Shown: one piece after another, positions 37,549-47,427 of the stretch | Numbering within the stretch: position 1 is the first letter of the stretch | How the letters are laid out: the number at the start of each line of letters is the position of its first letter | Source: JALORV01 sp963707445 | GTDB taxonomy: Bacteria > Pseudomonadota > Gammaproteobacteria > Burkholderiales > Burkholderiaceae_F | Assembly: GCA_963707445.1 (NCBI GenBank) | Contig: CAVPPW010000052.1 | Coordinates: forward strand, 1-64,000 | Length of the DNA stretch: 64,000 nucleotides | Reading direction: 5' to 3' | Translations under genes and position numbers: made by a program | The notes under the pieces: generated by a model | What the model was told of the DNA's origin: nothing | Seen by the model: only the letters and a program-made list of their open reading frames with translations | Databases searched by the model: none

Positions 37549-39231
37549 TCAGGCGGCTTTCTTGTCGTCGCGCAGTTCGCGCCGCAGGATCTTGCCGACG
37601 TTGGTCTTCGGCAGGTCGCTGCGGAACTCGATGTACTTCGGCTTCTTGTAACCGGTCAGCTGATCTTTGCAGTACTCCATGATTTCCTTCTCGGTGACCG
37701 CCGGGTTTTTCTTGACGACGAAGAGCTTGACGGCCTCACCCGAGTTCTCGTCTGGGACACCGACGGCGGCGCACTCGAGCACACCAGGATGCGACGCGAC
37801 GACCCCTTCGACCTCGTTCGGATACACGTTGAAGCCGGACACGAGGATCATGTCCTTCTTGCGATCGACGATGCGGGTGTAACCCTCGGCGTCCATCACA
37901 CCGATATCGCCGCTGCGGAAGAAACCGTCGGGTGTCATCACTTTTGCCGTCTCGTCAGGACGGTTCCAGTAGCCGGCCATCACCTGCGGACCCTTGATCG
38001 CAATTTCGCCGACGTGTCCGACCGGGAGCCGGTTGCCCTGATCGTCGAGGATTGCGATCTCGGTCGATGGCACCGGCAGACCGATCGTGCCCGTGAACTT
38101 GTCGGTATCGGTGCGGTTCGCCGTGGCGACCGGAGAAGTCTCGGACAGGCCGTAGCCCTCGGCGATCGGGCAGCCCGTCACCTTGAGCCAGCGTTCGGCG
38201 ACCGCCTGCTGCACGGCCATGCCACCGCCAGCCGAAAGGATCAGGCGCGAGAAATCCAGCTTCTTGAATTCCGCGTTGTGCAGCAGCCCGTTGAACAGCG
38301 TGTTCACCGCCGGGAAGACGTGGAATGTTGTCTTCTGCAGATCCTTGACGAATCCCGGGATGTCGCGCGGATTCGCGATCAGCAGGCACTTGCCGCCGAC
38401 GCGCATCGACATCATTGCGCACACCGTCAGCGCGAAGATGTGATACAGCGGCAGCGCCGTCACCGTCGTCGGCACCTCTCCGGGTTTGAGCTTCGACAGC
38501 GCCGGCTGATACCACGCTTCTGCCTGCAGCATGTTGGCGATGATGTTGCGATGGGTCAGCGTGGCGCCCTTCGAAACTCCGGTCGTTCCTCCGGTGTACT
38601 GCAGGAAGGCGATGTCGTCATGGCCGACGTTGACCGGCTTGAGCGTCATGCGCAGGCCGTCCGCGAGCGCCTCGTTCCAACGCACCGCATTCGGAATGGT
38701 GAACTCCGGCACCATCTTCTTCACGTTGCGAACGACGAAGTTGACCAGCAGCCCCTTGGCGAAGCCGAGCATGTCGCCCATCGCACACACCACGACCGTT
38801 TTTGTGGGCACCTTCGCGTAGACCTGCTGCAGCGTGTGTGCGAAGTTCTCGAGGATGAAGATCGCCTCGGCCCCGGAATCCTTGAGCTGGTGCTCGAGCT
38901 CGCGCGGCGTGTAGAGCGGGTTCACATTGACAACGGTGCAGCCCGCCCGCAGCGCCGCGGCAAGCGCGACCGGGTACTGCATCACGTTGGGCATCATGAT
39001 GGCGACCCGCTTGCCCTTGGAAAAGCCCTTGCTCTGCAGCCACGCGGCGAGCGCCGACGAAAACTCGTCGAGCTGGTGATACGTCAGATCCTTGCCCATG
39101 AACCCGTACGCGGGTTTCGAGCTGTACTTCCTGAACGCTTCCTCGAGCAGCTGCACCAGCGATTCATACTGGTGGTAGTCGATGTCGGCGGGCACGCCCT
39201 TGGGATAGCTTTTCAACCAGAACCGGTCCAT
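37549..39231 (-). CDS. fadD: Long-chain fatty acid--CoA ligase
   Basis: Activates fatty acids to acyl-CoA through an acyl-adenylate. The 560-residue product has the AMP-binding P-loop FLQYTGGTTGVSKGATLTH (about residues 208-226), the EGYGLSETSPV motif, the YWNRPDETAKV segment, FFRSGDIGVMD, and the hinge RKKDMILVSGFNVYPNEVE. The C-terminal Lys loop (DLPKTNVGKILRREL) is complete. The frame is intact. It is its own unit, with a terminator downstream. Confidence 0.94.
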   Translation of the reverse strand: MDRFWLKSYPKGVPADIDYHQYESLVQLLEEAFRKYSSKPAYGFMGKDLTYHQLDEFSSALAAWLQSKGFSKGKRVAIMMPNVMQYPVALAAALRAGCTVVNVNPLYTPRELEHQLKDSGAEAIFILENFAHTLQQVYAKVPTKTVVVCAMGDMLGFAKGLLVNFVVRNVKKMVPEFTIPNAVRWNEALADGLRMTLKPVNVGHDDIAFLQYTGGTTGVSKGATLTHRNIIANMLQAEAWYQPALSKLKPGEVPTTVTALPLYHIFALTVCAMMSMRVGGKCLLIANPRDIPGFVKDLQKTTFHVFPAVNTLFNGLLHNAEFKKLDFSRLILSAGGGMAVQQAVAERWLKVTGCPIAEGYGLSETSPVATANRTDTDKFTGTIGLPVPSTEIAILDDQGNRLPVGHVGEIAIKGPQVMAGYWNRPDETAKVMTPDGFFRSGDIGVMDAEGYTRIVDRKKDMILVSGFNVYPNEVEGVVASHPGVLECAAVGVPDENSGEAVKLFVVKKNPAVTEKEIMEYCKDQLTGYKKPKYIEFRSDLPKTNVGKILRRELRDDKKAA

Positions 39232-39371
39232 GCAGGTCTCCTGAGTTCTGCTGCGTCCGCCTTGCGCGCGCTGCTCAATGGGACGTGCTTCTCGTATCGC
39301 GCCGGTCGGGTCGGCTGCGGATCGGACAGCCTGGAAATCATAGTCTTTCGAGCCGGCGCACGCAGCGCGGG

Positions 39372-40437
39372 CTAACGCTGACGCTGCAGCTGCTCGAGTG
39401 CGGCGTCGCGCTGGTCCTTGGGCAACTCCGCAAGCCGCTTGACCGCCGCATAAAACGCCGGGAATTCAGCGCCGTTGTTCCGCCAGCAGCTGATCGAACG
39501 CCGGGACCCGGTCGTTGTATGCGCCCACCGCCGCCAGATGAGCGTTGGTGAGTGCAGTCGCGAAGAAGCGGTCGTAGCCGACATAACCGCCCCAGCTTTG
39601 CTTGAGCGCCGCATAGTCGGTCTGCAACGCGGCAAGGAGTTCGCGCTTGCGCTCCCGCTTGATCGCGTCGCTCGCATCACTGGTGTAATTCTGTTGCAGC
39701 AGAGTCCGATACTTCAACAACAGATCGAGGAACTGCGCCCGCCGCTGCGCGAACTCCGCATACGCGGCACGCGCAGCCGCATCGCCATGGCTGGCGAGCC
39801 AGCGCTTTACGCCCTCGCGCTCCACCGCCGTCGCAAAGGATTCGTTGAATGTAGTGTCTCCGCCAACGAAGACGACCTGATGCGCGAGCTCGTGGAACAG
39901 CAGCGCTGCGAGCTGCCCTTCGGACCCGCCGATGAAGGTGTTCAGCAGCGGGTCGGCGAACCAGCCCAGCGTCGAGTATGCGGGCACACCTGCAACGTTG
40001 ACGTCGTAGCCCTCGGCGCGCAGTGCCTGCGCCGCGGCTTCTGCGTCAGCCCTGTCGAAGTAGCCTCGATAGCCGGCGCAGCCCACCACTGGGTAGCACC
40101 ACTGCTTCAGCTCAAGTGAAAGCTCGGGCGTTGCGAACACGTTCCACGCAACGTAGGGTCGCTTGAGATCCGCGTAACGCGTGTAGCTGCCGTTGTCCGG
40201 CAGGCCCAGCTCGCTGGTCGCGTACACACGCATCTGCTGCGCGCGTTCCAGCCGCTCCTTGAGCGCAGCTGCGGCCGCTGGGTCAGCGATGACCTCCGGA
40301 ATCGGACGCGCCGCATCGAGCATCGCAAAATGCCCGTGGATCGATTGCGCGTAGTACTCGAGCGTCGAGCAGCCTGCACCGAGCGCGAGCGCGAGCGTGG
40401 CGCCGACAACGGCGACGAGCCACCAGGAGCGGCGCAT
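39372..40437 (-). CDS. Predicted zinc aminopeptidase lipoprotein (PF10023-like), one frameshift
   Basis: About 354 residues. A lipoprotein signal (MRRSWWLVAVVGATLALALGAGC) precedes STLEYYAQSIHGH. The zinc motif HELAH is in LAALLFHELAHQVVF, with FNESFATAVEREG a little downstream as the likely third-ligand region. The main frame runs to about 39470 (DRVPAFDQLLAEQ) and the last 30 residues (NGAEFPAFYAAVKRLAELPKDQRDAALEQL, two pieces) are one frame over. COG4324-type aminopeptidases share this shape; substrates are unknown. Confidence 0.82.
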
Positions 40438-40512
40438 GACGCGGGTGCGTGAAGTGGGCATGCCCGTCATTCTGCCGAATGCCGGGACGGCCGACCGGCA
40501 GGCCGGCCGTGA

Positions 40513-41926
40513 TCAGCGCGGCAGCTGGCAGACGACCCGGCGCAGTTTGCCGCTCGCCGCGTCGCGCTTCGGCCCCCCGCGTGACAGCAGGATTTCGACA
40601 GGCCCAATTTCGCAGGTCTCGAAGAAACTGCGCAGCGCATCGCGCACTTGCCGGCCCCGCACGCGCTCCTGCGTTCCGAGCCGTACTGCGAGCGCGCCAT
40701 CGCGTCGCTGCACCACCTGGAACTCATGAGCACCGGCGCTCTCTTCCAGGACCGTCTCCAGCGCCAGCGGCACGACCGTCACTTCGCCGCCGCGGCGTCC
40801 GGGCAGCCGCAGCGCGTCGTCGCAGCGCCCCTCGACGGCGACCGTCGGGAAGTGACTGCCGCACGGGCATGGATCGGCAGCGACAGTGACCCCGTCGCCA
40901 AGGTCATAACGGATCAGTGGCTGGATCCGATTGGCCAGATTCGTCAGCAGCACTGAGTCCGAGCGCGATCCCGCCGGCACTGGACGGCCCTGGCGGTCGA
41001 TCGGTTCGAGCACGACCCAATCGGAATTCACATGCAGACGACGGTGTGGGCACTCCCAGGCGATCGGGAGGAACTCCGATGCGCCGTAGGCACTGCGCAC
41101 ACGACAGTTGAATGCGCGCTGAACGCGCAGGCGCGTCGGCTCCGACAGAACTTCACCGCCGGCCCAGATCTCGCGCGGTCGCACGCGGAGGCGGCCCGCC
41201 TCCTGCTCCTCGGCCAGCATTTCGGCAGCGGTCGGATAGGTCGCGAGGATCGTCGGGCGATAGGCATTGAGCTGCTCGACCAGCTGTCCGCACAGGTTGC
41301 AGCAACGCAAAGGCGCGAACTGCGTTGGCCATCCACGGCGCCCAGTGACGCATGCGCTCCACTGTTGCAACACCGGCAAAGTGTCCATCGGTCGCGGCGA
41401 CCATCGCATAGCGGTCACCCTCGATCAATTGCCGCAGCAAGTCAGTCGGTGACCGCAGGCCACGGAAACGCTGCGCCTCAAGTGCATCGTAGACCGCGAG
41501 TGCATCCGGGTCGTGCACGAACAGCCCGGGCTCTCCAGTGGTGCCCGAACTGGTCCAGACGGTGTAGCGTCCCGCCAGCGTGCGGCCGATGCGATCCGGT
41601 GCGGCGATGAACGCCTCGACGTCGCGTCGCGTCAATTCAGGCCGCGTGACCACCTCATCGAAGTGGTCCATTAAATCGGACTTGGTGACCGGCGGAAGAT
41701 CCGTCAGCGCAGCGTCCGCAGGAAGCTTGTGATAGCGCTGTGCGTAGTACGGGGAAGCGGCCCGCGCATAAGCGATCAACGCGTGCGTGCGTCGCTCGGC
41801 AGCACGCGAGATTTCCTGTGCGGAAAGGCCGGATCCCTGCCAGACATCGAATGCGGCTTCCGCCCATCGCGCCGGATCGAACTCCGGCGCGACGGGCAGG
41901 TTGAACACGGAACGCCCCAGCCGCAT
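40513..41926 (-). CDS. PaaK-like adenylate-forming ligase, one frameshift
   Basis: Related to phenylacetate-CoA ligases and coenzyme F390 synthetases. The P-loop is YTVWTSSGTTGEPGLFVHD; the adenine-binding motif is SAYGASEFLPIAWEC; the ribose-binding motif is LIRYDLGDGV, followed by a Cys pair in ADPCPCG. The frame changes near 41300 (after AVRAFALLQ) into QLNAYRPTILATYPTAAEML. Total about 470 residues. The acid substrate cannot be told. It lies 79 bases after a molybdopterin oxidoreductase gene on the same strand. Confidence 0.82.
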
Positions 41927-42005
41927 TGCCCACCCCTCATGAAATGCACGCCTTGATTGTGGCCGATCACTGTGTGTGCGTCATGACGCAAATGGGAGTC
42001 GGGCT

Positions 42006-44087
42006 TCAGTCGGCGGGAGCGACCTCCACCAGGCAATCGTAGAACGTCGGGGCGCGACCGATGTCGGTCAGTGCCATGCCGGTGACCTCGTTGGCATTGC
42101 GCCGATCGGCGGCGAGCTTCTTCCACCAGATCGAAAGCGCGACGACGCAGCCCGGCCGCGCGCGATCGCTGACGACCGCGCGCAACGACAAGTTGCCGCG
42201 ATCGTTGAACACCCGCACCATCTGTCCGGTCACGATGCCGCGCGCGCGCGCGTCGGTCGGATGGATTTCGAGCGTGGGCTCGCCTTCGACGGGCCGCAGG
42301 CTGACAACGTTGACGAAGCTGGAATTGAGGAAGTTGCGCGCGGGTGGCGAAATCATCGCCAGCGGAAAGCGCCGCGCCAGATCCGGATTCGACGTCGGGC
42401 CTTCGTTCGGCGGCACGTAGTCCGGCAGTGGATCGACTCCGATGCGCTCGCAGCGCTTCCGCGTAGAACTCGCACTTGCCGGATGGCGTCGGAAAACCGC
42501 CCGCAGCAAATGGCGCGTAGCGCGTCGGCAGGTCGAGGCGTTCCCACCCGGCCGCCTTGAGCCGTGACCAGTCATAGTTTGCCGTCGGCCCGACGCGCGC
42601 AAACGCTTGCTCGGCAAGCTCGTCGTCCGACTCCCGGAACGCCGCCTCGTCAAAACCCATCCTGGCGGCGAGCTGGCGGAAGATCTCGCTGTTCGGCAGC
42701 GCTTCGCCGAGCGGATCGATCGCCGGATTGTTCGCGAGCATGTAAAGGTGCCCATACGATTTGTGCACATCGACATGCTCGAGCTGAGTCGTCGCCGGCA
42801 GAACGAAATCGGCGTAATCGGCCGTGTCGGTCTGAAAGTGCTCCAGCACGACGGTGAAAAGGTCTTCACGCTCGAAGCCTGCCGCGACCTCACGCGACTG
42901 CGGAGCGACCGCGACCGGGTTGCTGTTGTAGACGATCAGGGCATCGATCGGCGGAACGGCATGAAGCAGGTCGCGGCCGATCGTTGACATGTTGATCGTG
43001 CGTGGTGTTCGCCCCGCGAGCAGCTCCGGCCGATAGAGCCGCGTTGCGTCGACGGGATAGTTGCCGCTGGTGGACAGCAGCAGTCCGCCGGCCGGATCGC
43101 GCCAATGACCGGCGAGCGCTGGCAGGCAGGCAATTGCGCGCACCGCGTTACCGCCGCCGGCCGCGCGCTGCATGCCGTAGTTGAGACGGATCGCCGCCGG
43201 CCGTATCTCCGTGTATTCCCGCGCGAACTGCTCGATCTCCGCCGCAGTGATGCCGCAGATCGCCGCGACACGCGGGGATCGAACTCCTCCGCCCGCGCGG
43301 CCAGCGCTTCGAACCCCAGCGTGTAGCGCTCGATGTAATCGCGATCCAGCCAGCCTTCGCGAACGAGCACGTGCATCACGCCGAGCGCGAACGCGCCGTC
43401 GGTACCTGGCAGCAGCGCGATGTGCTGGTGACACTTCTCCGCTGTCAGCGAGCGATACGGATCGATCGCGATCAGCCTTGCGCCGTGGCGCTTGGCCTCC
43501 TGCGCACGGCTCCACAGATGCAGATTCGAAGTAATCGCGTTCGTGCCCCAGAAGACGATCAGCTTCGCGTTCTGGAACTGCTCGATGTCGGTGCCGTCGC
43601 GCGTACCAAGCGTCGCCGTGAGCGCCTCGCCGCCGGCGGTGGCGCAGATCGTCCGATCGAGGAAGCTCGCGCCGAGCTTGTGGAAGAAGCGCTGCGCCAT
43701 CGCCTCGCCCTGCACCATGCCCATCGTGCCGGCATAGCTGTACGGAACGATGCGCTGCGGATCGATCGCTGCGATCGACTTCAGCCGTTCGCTGATCTCG
43801 GCCAGCGCCTCATCCCAGGTCGCACGAACAAATCGACCTTCGCCCTTGCGACCGACCCGTTTCAACGGGTGCAGCAGCCGATCCGGGTGATAGGTGCGCT
43901 CGAGATAACGGCTGACCTTGGTGCACAGCGTCCCGGCTGTCGTCGGATGTGTCGGATCGCCGGCAACCTTGATGGCGACCCGCTTGCCGCTCTCGCGGCG
44001 AACGGTGACCAGCATTGCACACGTGTCGGGGCAGTCGTGCGGGCATGCCGCTCGGACGACCTCGAGGCCCGGATCCTGCTCGGCCAT
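42006..44087 (-). CDS. Molybdopterin-dependent oxidoreductase with 4Fe-4S motif, two frameshifts
   Basis: About 693 residues, of the formate-dehydrogenase / anaerobic-dehydrogenase alpha-subunit family. The N-terminal cluster motif is CPHDCPDTC with a fourth Cys at residue 55 (TAGTLCTK). The molybdopterin-binding part includes IVFWGTNAITSNLHLW, then after a frame change near 43270 AICGITAAEIEQFAREY and IVYNSNPVAVAPQ, and DYADFVLPATTQLEHVDVH. A change near 42445 leads to the C-terminal dinucleotide-binding domain (EIHPTDARARGIVTGQMVRVFNDRG, two pieces). No electron-transfer subunit is nearby. The start lies two bases after the argE stop. Confidence 0.85.
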
Positions 44088-44089
44088 CG

Positions 44090-45199
44090 TCAGCCCACCG
44101 GCGGTCGGCTCGCGACCAGCCGCTCGAAGAACTGCTCGCAGGCCGCCACCTGTTCGAGCGCAATGTATTCGTTCGGTTTGTGCGCCTGGTCGATCGATCC
44201 GGGGCCCATGACGACGGTCGGAATGCCGGCCTGCTGGAAGATCGGCGCCTCGGTGGCGAAGCTGACCGCGCCGACGCCGAGTCGTGTGGTCTGCGCGAGT
44301 TCCATCGCCCAGCGCACGAGCGGCGCTTCGGCAGCAATGCCGTACGCCGGCAAATCGAGTCCCATCTCGAATGCAATGCCGGACTCGGGAGCGACGGCCT
44401 GCATCTGCGGCACCAGTTCGCGGCGCGCGTGATCGAGGATCGGCTGCGTCATCGCATCGTGCGGCGTGGCCGGAATGTTGCGCATCTCGAACTGGAACTC
44501 GCAGTCGCGCGGCACCACGTTCGCGGCGATCCCGCCATGGATCACGCCGGTCTGCAGCGTCGAATGTGGCACCGCAAAGCGCGCGTCGCGCGGCTCCTCG
44601 CGTGCTTGCCGATCAGCCACCGACCGGATGTAAGCGATCAGCTGCGCGGCGTACTCGATCGCATTGACGGCCGTCGGCGTCAGCGATGAATGGGCCTCGC
44701 GACCGCGCACCCGGCAGCAGAAGTCGCGCTTGCCCTTGTGCGCGACGATCGCCTGCATGTCGGTCGGCTCGCCGATGATGCAGCCGGCCGGACGGACGCC
44801 GCGCTCGGCAAGGTCCGCCACCAGTCCGCGCACGCCGAGGAACGTCGTCTCCTCGTCGTAGGTCAGCGACAGGTGGATCGGCATGTGTCCCTGCGCTTCG
44901 AGGAAGCGCGGCGCCCACGCAAGGGCGATCGCGATGAAGCCCTTCATGTCGGCCGTGCCGCGGCCGTGGATGCGACCGTCGGCGTGGTGCGCGCTGAAAG
45001 GGTCGCTCGACCAGTCCTGCCCGTCGACCGGCACCGTGTCGGTGTGACCCGACAGCACGATGCCGCCGGAACGTCGGGCATCTGGATCGTCGGCGAGCGT
45101 CGCGAACAGGTTCGCCTTGCGGCCCGACACGTCATACACCAGGTGCGAGCGCACGCCGAGGTGCGCGAGATGATCGCGCGCAAACTCGATCAGCCCGAG
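44090..45199 (-). CDS. argE: Acetylornithine deacetylase, C-terminal 369 codons
   Basis: Hydrolyses N-acetylornithine to ornithine in arginine synthesis. From LGLIEFARDHLAHLGV onward the sequence is full ArgE: metal ligands in VLSGHTDTVPVDG and GRGTADMKGF, the catalytic EE in TYDEETTFLG, GEPTDMQ, the dimerisation-domain His in GREAHSSL, and the end MGPGSIDQAHKPNEYI. The open frame extends upstream to 45319, but those residues are CysN, not ArgE. The missing N-terminus is 2 kb away at 47238-47336. See the separate entry for the intervening segment. Confidence 0.88.
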   Translation of the reverse strand, partial: LGLIEFARDHLAHLGVRSHLVYDVSGRKANLFATLADDPDARRSGGIVLSGHTDTVPVDGQDWSSDPFSAHHADGRIHGRGTADMKGFIAIALAWAPRFLEAQGHMPIHLSLTYDEETTFLGVRGLVADLAERGVRPAGCIIGEPTDMQAIVAHKGKRDFCCRVRGREAHSSLTPTAVNAIEYAAQLIAYIRSVADRQAREEPRDARFAVPHSTLQTGVIHGGIAANVVPRDCEFQFEMRNIPATPHDAMTQPILDHARRELVPQMQAVAPESGIAFEMGLDLPAYGIAAEAPLVRWAMELAQTTRLGVGAVSFATEAPIFQQAGIPTVVMGPGSIDQAHKPNEYIALEQVAACEQFFERLVASRPPVG

Positions 45200-45808
45200 C
45201 ACAGTGCCGACACCGGAATGAGTTGAGCGCGCGATTGCGCCGAGTTCCCCCGCGAACGCGTTGAACTCGCGGCAGATGCGCGACGAACGACGTCTTGTCG
45301 ATAGCGCGACCAGGTCCATCTTGTTGACGGCGACGATCAGATGCCGGCATGCCGAGCAGGCGAGGCGAGGTCGCGTGGCGCCGCGACTGCGGGAGCACGC
45401 CCTTGCGCGCGTCGATCAGAACGACCGCGAGCATCGGCGGTGCTGACGCGCCGGTGACCATGTTGCGCGTGTACTGCTCGTGCCCGGGCGTGTCGGCGAT
45501 GATGAATTTGCGCCGTGGCGTAGCGAAGTAGCGATAAGCCACGTCGATGGTGATGCCCTGCTCGCGCTCGGCTTCCAGACCGTCGGTGAGCAGCGACAGG
45601 TCGAGCACGCCTGCGCCGCGTCGGCGACGAAGCGCGCATCGACCGCACGCGAGCTGATCTTCGCGGAGCGCGCGTCGAGTCGTGCAGCAGGCGGCCGATC
45701 AGCGTGCTCTTGCCGTCGTCGACGCTGCCGGCGGTGATGAAGCGCAGCACGCTGGAATCGCTCGCCGTGAGCCCGCTCGCGAAGTGTGCGGTCGTTCCGA
45801 GTCGTCAT
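45200..45808 (-). pseudogene. cysN: Sulfate adenylyltransferase subunit 1, N-terminal third only, many frameshifts
   Basis: GTPase subunit of ATP sulfurylase. The start at 45808 (MTTRNDRTLRE) has AGGAG upstream. The GTPase P-loop FITAGSVDDGKSTLIGRLLHD is clear, then SLLTDGLEAEREQGITIDVAY, IIADTPGHEQYTRNMVTGAS (Walker B and G3), and NKMDLV (G4). It passes through at least six frames and stops making CysN sense after QLIPVSAL at about 45201, where argE sequence begins. The elongation-factor-like C-terminal two thirds are absent from the window. Confidence 0.82.
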
Positions 45809-45830
45809 CCCAGCTCCTGTGCTTGCACGA

Positions 45831-46822
45831 TCAGAAGTATCCCTCGCTTCTTGCGCCGCTCCATCGACGCGTCCGAGCGTCTGATCGTCCATGCGCGTGC
45901 GCCGCGCTCGGTGATGCGTGCCAGCGCCGTCTCGGCGATGATCGCGGCCACGATCGTGCCGCATCGGACGCGACCGGGCAGGTGCACGTCATGTCGCCGA
46001 CGGTGCGAAAGCGCACGTTGATCTGCTCGACGACTTCTCCGACGCGCGCGGCGGCGTCAGATCGGTGACCGGCACCAGCAGGCCGTTGCGGCGCACGACT
46101 CGGCGCCGGTGCGCGAAGTAGATCGACGGCACGTCGAGGCTGCTCGCGCTCGATGTACTGCCAGACATCGAGCTCGGTCCAGTTGCTGATCGGAAATACG
46201 CGCACGTGCTCGCCGGCGGTGCACGCGCGCGTTGTACAGATTCCACAGCTCGGGGCGCTGGTTCTTCGGATCCCATTGGCCGAACTCGTCGCGGAACGAG
46301 AACACGCGCTCCTTTGCGCGCGCCTTCTCCTCGTCGCGCCGCGCGCCGCCGATGCAGGCGTCGAAACCGAATTCGGCGATGGCTTCGAGCAGCGTCACCG
46401 ACTGCGCGGCGTTGCGGCTGTCGGTCGGGCGGCGCAGCCGCACCGTGCCGCGGCGGATCGATTCCTCGACCGAGCGCACGACCAGTCGCTCGCCGAGCTC
46501 GGCCACGCGGCGGTCGCGGAACTCGATCACCTCGGGAAAGTTGTGCCCGGTGTCGATGTGCAGCAGACGGGAACGGGAATCGCGCCGGGCGAAACGCCTT
46601 CTCGGCGAGCCGCAGCAGCACCAGCGGAATCCTTGCCGCCGGAGAACAGCAGCGCGGGGTTGCGCGCACTCGCCGGCCACTTCGCGCAGGATGAAGATCG
46701 CTTCGGACTCGAGCCAGTCGAGATGGCTGCGCCGCGGACCGCGTGTTGGCGACTGGACCGCGTCGCGCATCGTGCCGTTCTTTGAGCCTTCATCGACGCC
46801 GCCTCTGCTTGCTCAGATTCAT
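45831..46822 (-). CDS. cysD: Sulfate adenylyltransferase subunit 2, about eight frameshifts
   Basis: Catalytic PP-loop subunit of ATP sulfurylase. It starts MNLSKQRRRR at 46822 after GAGGGAGGTTGCATC. In order across frames: LDWLESEAIFILREVAGE, the PP-loop LLFSGGKDS, VLLRLAEKAFRP, LLHIDTGHNFPEVIEFRD, EAIAEFGFDACIGGARRDEEKARAKER (two pieces), FGQWDPKNQRPELWNLYNARV, VFPISNWTELDVWQYIE, VPSIYFAH, RFRTVGDMTCTCPV and the terminal EGYF at 45831. Full-length but unreadable as given; either raw-read error or a decaying copy. Confidence 0.82.
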
Positions 46823-47237
46823 GATGCAACCTCCCTCGTGCTTGCCAGTCGGCCATGCGGGTCGCTACATGCAGGCCGCATTCGCTCGATCTCGGGGTGT
46901 TCCCACCACCAGCGGCCGGCGCGCACGATCTTCGCCGGCGGCGGTGGGCGCGCGTGCAGGGCGCGCAGCCGATGCGAGCGATAGCCCTGGTCGTGCAGCG
47001 GGTTGTAGGGGACGTCGTGAGCTCGCGGATGTAGTGCCCAGACCTCGTCTTCGCTCCAGTCGGCGAGCGGATTGAACTTCCACAGCCGGTGTGCGGCGTC
47101 GTATTCCTGCGGCGTCAGCGCGGCGCGCGCGTGACGGACTGCGCGCGGCGCATTCCGGTGACCCAGGCTCGCTTGCCGGCGAGCGCGCGCCGCAGCGGCT
47201 CGACCTTGCGGATGCTGACAGCAGCGCTGGCGCAGCT
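46819..47237 (-). pseudogene. cysH: Phosphoadenylyl/adenylyl-sulfate reductase, C-terminal part only, frameshifted
   Basis: Begins in mid-protein at LRQRCC, the first Fe-S cysteine pair of assimilatory APS-type reductases, then RKVEPLRRALAGKRAWVTGMRR. After frame changes: EYDAAHRLWKFNPLADWSEDEVW, AHDVPYNPLHDQGYRSIGC, PCTR and RWWWEHPEIECGLH, which carries the catalytic Cys. The two CC / C-x2-C pairs mark the APS-reductase type with an Fe-S cluster. Its likely stop overlaps the cysD ATG. The N-terminal half is missing because the segment boundary with argE is at 47237/47238. Confidence 0.75.
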
Positions 47238-47336
47238 GTTCGAGTCGCGGCTGACCGTTGGAAAGGCGATCAGCCGATCGATCATCTCCAGCGCAGCGGC
47301 TGACGGCCGCGCGGCCCGGGGCAGCGGTGAATCCAT
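47238..47336 (-). pseudogene. argE: Acetylornithine deacetylase, N-terminal 33 codons
   Basis: Reads MDSPLPRAARPSAAALEM, then IDRLIAFPTVSRDSN, the ArgE N-terminus (compare the family pattern of a LVxFDTVSRxSN segment before the LALIxxxRDHL helix). The next residue expected, LGLIEF, is found at 45199. The ATG at 47336 is the likely start; a GTG at 47342 is also in frame. Followed without a gap by cysH sequence. Confidence 0.8.
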
Positions 47337-47427
47337 GCGCACCTCGCAGTCGGGGTCGATTCTAGTGCCTGTGCACGTGCAGTGGCGGCTGGCTTGAGTA
47401 GGATGATCCTTCCTTTACGAGGCCTTC

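Larger units (their letters stand above)
45200..47237 (-). other. 2,038-bp cysH'-cysD-cysN' segment lying inside argE
   Basis: Upstream of 47238 the minus strand encodes the ArgE N-terminus ending VSRDSN; downstream of 45199 it resumes at LGLIEFARDHL, which is the expected next residue. The DNA in between is part of a sulfate-assimilation operon in the natural order cysH, cysD, cysN, cut inside cysH and inside cysN. No inverted repeats, target duplication or transposase are visible at the joints (AAC/AGCTGCGCC and GGCACTGTG/CTCGGGC on the minus strand). Frame changes occur roughly every 100 bases, denser than nearly all of the window. Confidence 0.8.

Noticed and set aside
37417..39375. 652-codon plus-strand open frame opposite fadD
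   Set aside because: fadD on the other strand is intact and full length; this is its shadow.
44090..45319. A 409-codon open frame that looks like an intact argE
   Set aside because: Its first 40 codons are CysN sequence (NKMDLV... ICREFNAFAGELG) fused by chance in frame to ArgE; the true ArgE N-terminus is at 47238-47336.
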